From Beaufortia kweichowensis (lineage: Eukaryota > Chordata > Actinopteri > Cypriniformes > Gastromyzontidae): DNA of 64,000 nucleotides. Both the position numbers and the translations under genes were made by a program. The notes under the pieces were generated by a model. It ran no database searches and had not been told where the DNA came from. It saw nothing but the letters and a program-made list of their open reading frames with translations. This document shows, piece by piece, positions 63,218 to 64,000 of the stretch. Every line of letters starts with the position of its first letter. Within the stretch, counting starts at the first letter, position 1. Location of the stretch: assembly GCA_019155185.1 (NCBI GenBank), contig CM032811.1, forward strand, positions 7,398,075 to 7,462,074. The letters run 5' to 3'.

Positions 63218-64000
63218 TAATGTGTGTTGTAAAGTTTGTGAATTATTTGCATTGAAGATCAAGGCCATTCCAAAACTTTGTAAAAAGTGTTCATTCATAC
63301 TGTTGGGGGTAGTAATTGTTGCCCTCTAATGTAAAGTCTTATTTCATTTTTATTTTTCTGTTCCCCAAACATTTAGTACATGCAAACTCATTTTGGCAAT
63401 TTCATATGATGTTTAGAAACACTGAGGCCTTTGTACGTAAGACCTTGTTGGGATGTGTTTGTATCTTACCACAATTACTTTGAATATGTCCTTTGCTTTA
63501 TAATTACATATGGTACCAAATCTGCGGCATGATGCAAGGCATGATTTTCGCAGCTGTATTAAGCACTTGGGTTTAAGTTTTCAGGTCATAACAAGTCAGT
63601 GATGCGTTTGAATTATTAACCCATATCTGACTGTAACTGTAAGATGCTTAAAGACATAATACAGTGCTTGTCTGCTGATGAAAACAATGCCCTTTGCTTA
63701 AATTGTTCAGAATTGTGCCTTGTTGACATTGTTTACAGTTTTTAAAGACTAAATTAGATTCATGTTACAACATATGTTTTATTGTACTTTCCTAAAAAAT
63801 GAAAAAGTTTGCTTTGAATAATGTGTATTCCAATTATTTGAAATGTTCACTTATTCTCCCAGTTTCTGTGTGTTCTGATTCTGTATCATTGTTTTACAAA
63901 AGAATTGTATGTGATCCAGTTGAAGCATTACTTGTAAATATGGTAAACTTTTTTGTTGTTTTGTTTTTTTTGTTCTATTTATATTAAGGTTTGGCTAAAT
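63218..64000. other. Downstream flank of alcam
   Basis: AT-rich, no coding exon recognised. It may be an extended alcam 3' UTR, since mammalian ALCAM has a long one, but no second strong signal with supporting context was identified. Confidence 0.4.

Noticed and set aside
1..64000. CRISPR arrays, bacterial operons, viral genes
   Set aside because: No regularly spaced repeats, no dense gene packing and no viral-type open frames. All supported genes are intron-containing vertebrate genes.

Overview
The window is vertebrate nuclear DNA from a teleost fish, most likely a cyprinid. The evidence is AT-rich DNA with large multi-exon genes and GT-AG introns, exon sequences that read directly as fish versions of known vertebrate proteins, and interspersed repeats familiar from cyprinid genomes. 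These repeats are the GGGATAGTTCACCC palindromic element, the GGTAACACTTTA...TAAAGTGTTA element, hAT-like and TTAA-flanked miniature elements. There is no prokaryotic, viral or CRISPR content. Nearly all gene models here were built by hand from splice signals, reading phase and remembered family sequence. Each full model keeps an open frame from ATG to stop.

Layout. (1) 1-3590, + strand: a TATA-driven zpld1-like zona pellucida (ZP) domain gene, here called copy A, with an apparent frameshift in its membrane anchor. (2) 5052-16060, - strand: sytl2 (synaptotagmin-like protein 2), 17 coding exons plus a 5' UTR exon, including one 3.37-kb exon. (3) 16715-28800, - strand: picalm (clathrin assembly protein CALM), 22 coding exons, with two symmetric cassette exons, a candidate 12-nt microexon and an alternative C-terminal exon. 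(4) 32100-36960, + strand: the clear orthologue of zpld1 (copy B). (5) 38186-42210, + strand: a second zpld1-like paralogue (copy C), closest to copy A. (6) 49860-63217 and probably beyond, + strand: alcam (CD166/neurolin-type, five Ig domains), with an 8.3-kb first intron.

The genes are not an operon; each has its own promoter. Functionally they fall into two pairs of themes. ZPLD1-type proteins are secreted or shed extracellular-matrix polymers (in fish, inner-ear cupula protein), and ALCAM is a cell-adhesion receptor. SYTL2 docks Rab27-positive vesicles to the plasma membrane, and PICALM builds clathrin coats for endocytosis. In human, ZPLD1 and ALCAM lie on 3q, and SYTL2 and PICALM on 11q. 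Here the two groups are interleaved, with the sytl2-picalm pair sitting inside the ZP gene cluster.

Gene-free parts are 1-815, about 3590-5050, 16100-16690, 28800-32090, 37347-38185, 42211-49860 and the alcam first intron. They hold repeats, AT-rich sequence and a few GC-richer blocks that may be conserved non-coding elements.

No previously undescribed system was found. The observations most worth checking are the split transmembrane frame of copy A, the interrupted ZP cluster, the alternative picalm exons and the missing Ig4 cysteine of alcam.
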